Assembly: GCA_964473105.1 (NCBI GenBank)
Contig: CAYYNQ010000079.1
Location: 1-18,624 of the forward strand
Direction of reading: 5' to 3'
DNA: 18,624 nt
Source of the DNA: CAYYNQ01 sp964473105
GTDB taxonomy: Bacteria; Sumerlaeota; Sumerlaeia; MVZB01
The position numbers were made by a program, and so were the translations under genes. Below are positions 15,220 to 18,624 of the stretch, piece by piece; position 1 is the stretch's first letter, and every line of letters begins with the position of its first letter. A model generated the notes under the pieces. It searched no databases and was not told the DNA's origin. It was given only the letters and a program-made list of their open reading frames with translations.

Positions 15220-16224
15220 TCAGGGGTTTGTTCCCGACTCTGACAACCAAGAATCAAAATTACCACTCCACGTTTCAGGCATTGTTTTTTGGATGACCGT
15301 CAACATGTCCTCAGGGGGCATTGCCTTAATGTGATGAGAGTCCCCCCCCCTCCCCGGATGTGGAAACTCCAGTCTCACCGCATGCAGCATCTGCCTTTTT
15401 GGATATACAGGCACCAGGATTTTTCGGCAGTCCGGATTCAGGTTTTGCAACGTGCGATTTTTACTCAGGCCATAAGTCGGATCCCCCAATAACGGGCGGC
15501 TGATGGATTGAAGATGAACCCGTATCTGATGCGTCCGTCCGGTATGCAGTCGCAATCCCAGAAGGCTGATGCCTCCATGTGCATAGAGGACACGCCATAA
15601 TGTCAGGGCATTCTTCCCCCCGGGGACAACACCCATTTTTTTTCGGTCACTCTTTCTCCTCCCAATCGGACGATCTATCATTCCTTCTTGATCGCCGAAA
15701 TAACCGACTGCCAAGCCGAGGTACTTCCTTGAAATCAAACGCTCCTCCATGGAGCTTCGCAAGGCCATCCAAGCTGATTCCACACGAGCAACAAGCATCA
15801 GGCCGCTGGTCTGCGCATCCAGGCGATGGACAAGCCCACATCTGTTTTCCCCGCCGACATGACGCTGTTTTTCACCGTAGCGATTAAGCAATGCGTTGAC
15901 GAGTGTGCCCTGTGAATGCCCCGCCCCGGGGTGGACGACTTGTCCGGCCTTCTTGTTTATGACGGCAAGGTGCTCATCTTCATAGGGGACCTCCAGGTCA
16001 ATCTCCTCGGCACTGATATGCTGATCAGGTCGTGCAGTGTAATCATATTCAATGGTTTCTCCAGGTCGAACCCGGTATCCCGCGTTACGCAAAGAACCAT
16101 TGACACGGATCAACCCGTCGCTGAGGTCACGCTGTATCCGGGATCGTGATACATCCGGAAGGCTCGCGCTGATGCGACGGTCCAGCCGGATCAGATCACC
16201 ATCTTCGATGATTAAACGGATCAA
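15220..16224 (-). CDS. rluD: Pseudouridine synthase, RluD/RluA family
   Basis: Isomerises uridine to pseudouridine in 23S rRNA; RluD in E. coli acts on helix 69. The N-terminal S4 RNA-binding domain is visible (about 13-60: RLDRRISASLP, SRSRIQRDLSDGLIRVNG). The catalytic domain has VVHPGAGH, then HRLDAQTSGLMLVA with the nucleophile Asp136, and later LHTGRTHQIRVHL and PLLGDPTYG, all family hallmarks. The usual Lys-Asp after the catalytic Asp is Ala-Gln here. The start is TTG 16224: a stop codon lies 18 nt upstream in frame and no ATG is available. The HU gene ends 39 nt upstream on the same strand, so the two are probably cotranscribed. RluA-type relatives cannot be fully excluded. Confidence 0.9.
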   Translation of the reverse strand: MIRLIIEDGDLIRLDRRISASLPDVSRSRIQRDLSDGLIRVNGSLRNAGYRVRPGETIEYDYTARPDQHISAEEIDLEVPYEDEHLAVINKKAGQVVHPGAGHSQGTLVNALLNRYGEKQRHVGGENRCGLVHRLDAQTSGLMLVARVESAWMALRSSMEERLISRKYLGLAVGYFGDQEGMIDRPIGRRKSDRKKMGVVPGGKNALTLWRVLYAHGGISLLGLRLHTGRTHQIRVHLQSISRPLLGDPTYGLSKNRTLQNLNPDCRKILVPVYPKRQMLHAVRLEFPHPGRGGDSHHIKAMPPEDMLTVIQKTMPETWSGNFDSWLSESGTNP

Positions 16225-16263
16225 AAGATATGAAACCTGTCAAGAAACACACATTGGTAGCGA

Positions 16264-16596
16264 CTACATGTCCAAACCTATCTCCACCTCGCCATCATCA
16301 TCACCGGAGCCGTAATCCTGACCATCGTTTACAAGCATCCGGAAGGCCTTGCCGGGTTTGAAAGTGGCAATCATCTTGGGGGGGATCTGGATACGTTCAC
16401 CGGTTCTTGGATTCCGGCCATTACGGGCATTCTTGTGTTTCACGTAGAAAGTCCCAAATCCTACAAGCGAAACCTTGTCCCCTCGTTTCAAGGATTCCTT
16501 AACAGAATCGAGAAATATCTCTAGCGCGACTATCGCATCTTTTCTGTTCATCCCTGTCAGGCTTGCAACCCGATTGATGATCTCTGCCTTGGTCAT
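16264..16596 (-). CDS. HU/IHF-family DNA-binding protein with acidic tail
   Basis: Small nucleoid protein that bends and compacts DNA as a dimer. The start at ATG 16596 is set by a strong AGGGAGGG eight bases upstream; an open frame further 5' is leader. The first 90 residues are a standard HU unit: MTKAEIINRVASLTG, ALEIFLDSVKESLKRGDKVSLVGFGTF and the DNA-binding arm KNARNGRNPRTGERIQIPP (about 55-73), with the intercalating Pro in place, then TFKPGKAF. The last 20 residues form an acidic tail (GSGDDDGEVEIGLDM) that ordinary HU lacks, which could weaken or tune DNA binding. A good promoter lies upstream. rluD follows. Confidence 0.93.
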   Translation of the reverse strand: MTKAEIINRVASLTGMNRKDAIVALEIFLDSVKESLKRGDKVSLVGFGTFYVKHKNARNGRNPRTGERIQIPPKMIATFKPGKAFRMLVNDGQDYGSGDDDGEVEIGLDM

Positions 16597-16679
16597 CGGC
16601 CAGACCCTCCCTAGATTAGTCGATCTCAAGACGGGACGATAAATCAACTCTTTGGCTGATATCATTCCCTTTAAATTCC

Positions 16680-16708
16680 TATATATCGGTTGACACAAGG
16701 TAAGTCAA
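16680..16708 (-). promoter_or_regulatory. Sigma-70 promoter of the HU gene
   Basis: TTGACT (16708-16703, minus strand) and TATATA (16685-16680) with an ideal 17-nt spacer. Transcription would begin near 16673 and give a leader of about 75 nt before the HU start. This is the best-formed promoter in the window and fits a highly expressed protein. Confidence 0.65.
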
Positions 16709-16752
16709 GTTATTTGAAGAATTTAGTTGCCATACGGGTCATGGGGTCGTGT

Positions 16753-18624
16753 TTAGGGGGTTTCAGCGTCATCCAAATCGAGCTTTTGTTGATGAATTTC
16801 CCATTTTTCATATAATTCGGCAATTCGTGCTTGGATCTTGGATCGCTGATTTCCCAAATCTGATGATCGTGCTGGACTACTGTACACATCCGGACGTAAC
16901 ATCTCTGTTTCCAATGATTTGATATTTTTTTCCAACTCGTCTATTTGGGATTCCAGTTTTCGGATTTGTGAACGGATCTTGGCTTGATCCCGGCGTAATG
17001 CCTTACGGCCCTCTTGTTCCTGGATCATGGCGCCAACAGGCTGCCCTTTCTTTCCCGGATTGGTTCTGACTCGTTTCTTTACCCTGTCCTGATGGTTGTC
17101 TACCAGTGGACTCTCCTCACCAAGGCTTGAAAGGGCTTGGCAGTAATCACGATAGTTTCCCTTGAATGACCTGATTTGTCCTTCCCTGATCTCGATGATT
17201 CTGTTGGGAATCCGTTCCAGAAAGACCCGGTCGTGACTGACAAAAATTAATGTGCCTGCAAACTCCATCAGGGCTTGTTCCAGCGTACGTCGACTGGCAA
17301 GGTCAAGATGATTCGTCGGTTCATCAAGGAGCAGGGTATTCGCGCCTGAAAACAGCATTTTTGCCAACCTGACGCGGGTCCTCTCTCCACCAGACAAAAC
17401 CTTGACCTGTTTGTCGACGTCCCCGCCCGTGAAAAAGAAACTACCCAGGAGATTTCTCACATGTTGCTCCATGCCCTGTGGTGCCGCCGAGTTTACTTCA
17501 CCCAGAACGGTATTTTCCGGGCTGATGTCCTCGTTTTCATACTGGGCAAAATATTCATCCCTGATTGTCGCCCCCCTACGCAGGACCCCTGAGGCCGGTT
17601 GATGAATACCTGCCAGCAGTTTGATCAGCGTGGACTTTCCCGCGCCGTTCAGCCCAACAAGGGCAATACGGTCTCCCCTCCAGATATCAAGATCCAGACC
17701 CTCCAGCACATGCAGTTTTCCGAATGCCATTTCAAGATCCCTTAGGTGGTAGACCTCCTTCGACCCCCGGTCGGCGGCAGGAAACTTGAAATGAATACGG
17801 GCGGGCTCCCTCGGTGGGGGCAATATCCTGATCATTTTGTCCAGCTGCTTGACACGTGACTGCACCTGGACTGCCTTGGAGGCCTTGTACCTGAATCGTC
17901 CGATGAATCTTTCAGTCCGGGATATTTCATCCTGCTGATTCTGATATTCCCTCTCCCATTGTGCCCAGCGTTCATGGCGCTGATCCAGATATTCACTGTA
18001 GTTGGCTGTATAGATCGAAAGTTTCCCCTCATGTATCTCAAATATCCTTGATGAAAGGCGGTCCATGAATGCCTGTTCATGACTCACCATCAGAACGCTG
18101 CACTTCCGGGCTTGAATCCAGTCCTCAAGCCACAACATGGTCTCTAGATCCAGGTGATTTGTGGGTTCGTCCAGCAGGAGCAGGTCATGGTTATGAAGCA
18201 AAAGTCTTGCCAGCATGATTCGCATGCGCCAGCCACCCGACATCTCCAGGCATGTTCGATCCAGATCGGCGTGGCAAAAACCCACTCCTGCAGCACTCCG
18301 TCCAATAATCGAATCCATCTCGTATGCACTGAGCCGGTCCAACTCATGCTGGATGAAACCAAAACGATCGGCCACCTTCATGTATTCATCGCTTTCGGGG
18401 TCAAGGCGTGACATGTCTCGGGCAAGCTGATCCATCTCGGATTCCTGACTGGTGACCTCCTCAAAAACGTGCCTCAATTCTTCAATGACACTCCTGTCCG
18501 ACTGAAAATCGGCATGTTGTGGCAGGTATCCGATGGAAAGGTCTCGTGGTTTCGAAACTTCCCCGCTATCAGGACTTATTTCGCCCGCACAAATCTTAAG
18601 CAGTGTGGATTTTCCGGAACCGTT
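16753..18624 (-). CDS. ABC-F family ATPase, partial at the 5' end
   Basis: Soluble twin-ATPase of the ABC-F group, which acts on ribosomes (translation relief or antibiotic protection) rather than in transport; no membrane part is present. The visible 623 residues begin inside the first Walker A (NGSGKST at 18624), so only a short N-terminus is missing. Domain 1 has signature EMSGGW (about 18230-18248) and DEPTNHLDLE (about 18145-18172). Then come the linker helices with RFRYKASKAVQVQSR. Domain 2 has GLNGAGKST (about 17636-17661), LSGGERTRVRLAKM and a second DEPTNHLD (about 17302-17330). A basic linker and a C-terminal coiled coil (about the last 85 residues) resemble Uup or YdiF-type members. 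The exact subfamily is not decided. It ends just before the HU promoter. Confidence 0.95.
   Translation of the reverse strand, partial: NGSGKSTLLKICAGEISPDSGEVSKPRDLSIGYLPQHADFQSDRSVIEELRHVFEEVTSQESEMDQLARDMSRLDPESDEYMKVADRFGFIQHELDRLSAYEMDSIIGRSAAGVGFCHADLDRTCLEMSGGWRMRIMLARLLLHNHDLLLLDEPTNHLDLETMLWLEDWIQARKCSVLMVSHEQAFMDRLSSRIFEIHEGKLSIYTANYSEYLDQRHERWAQWEREYQNQQDEISRTERFIGRFRYKASKAVQVQSRVKQLDKMIRILPPPREPARIHFKFPAADRGSKEVYHLRDLEMAFGKLHVLEGLDLDIWRGDRIALVGLNGAGKSTLIKLLAGIHQPASGVLRRGATIRDEYFAQYENEDISPENTVLGEVNSAAPQGMEQHVRNLLGSFFFTGGDVDKQVKVLSGGERTRVRLAKMLFSGANTLLLDEPTNHLDLASRRTLEQALMEFAGTLIFVSHDRVFLERIPNRIIEIREGQIRSFKGNYRDYCQALSSLGEESPLVDNHQDRVKKRVRTNPGKKGQPVGAMIQEQEGRKALRRDQAKIRSQIRKLESQIDELEKNIKSLETEMLRPDVYSSPARSSDLGNQRSKIQARIAELYEKWEIHQQKLDLDDAETP

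Overview
The window is chromosomal, mostly housekeeping DNA from a bacterium with a Gram-negative style envelope. Evidence for that envelope is an RlpA-type lipoprotein, a DacB/PBP4-type peptidase and a YceH-family protein. I cannot place the phylum. The bL33 protein has a long, Bacteroidetes/Verrucomicrobia-like middle part, and gene order matches no model genome I recognise, so a little-studied lineage is likely (inference). Genes are dense and lie on both strands. I see no rRNA, tRNA, CRISPR array, insertion sequence or prophage.

Left part (1-5661, all minus strand): a run of six genes. First transcribed is an export-type ABC ATPase, then an ABC-2 permease, then a membrane-anchored TPR-like protein. 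These three are joined by 4-nt ATGA overlaps. After a weak terminator-like hairpin come a Gfo/Idh/MocA oxidoreductase, an unrecognised protein that may be a TIM barrel, and an NAD-dependent epimerase that leaves the window at the left edge. The last three look like a sugar or glycan modification set. The short region upstream of the ATPase gene can fold in two competing ways and separates it from a divergent phosphodiester-glycosidase (NAGPA/DUF2233) gene.

Middle part (6970-11300): a lone MoxR-type AAA+ ATPase (minus) with a good promoter, the ribosomal protein bL33 gene rpmG (plus), an RlpA-like lipoprotein (minus) and a DacB/PBP4-family D-Ala-D-Ala carboxypeptidase (plus). The last two both act on peptidoglycan.

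Right part (11300-18624): a broken remnant of a sigma-54 type activator that keeps only the Fis-like DNA-binding helix region, next to a run of nine G; yceH (plus); rlmD (minus), ending in a perfect 15-nt match to an extended Shine-Dalgarno sequence that faces a 30-codon ORF; queE (plus); rluD and an HU-type DNA-binding protein (minus, HU first); and an ABC-F ATPase cut by the right edge. RlmD, RluD, QueE, bL33 and the ABC-F protein all bear on ribosome or tRNA function, but they are not in one operon.

The best leads are the 30-codon ORF behind the perfect Shine-Dalgarno, the switch-like leader of the ABC operon, the unrecognised protein at 512-1375, and the activator remnant with its homopolymer. 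None amounts to a proven new system.
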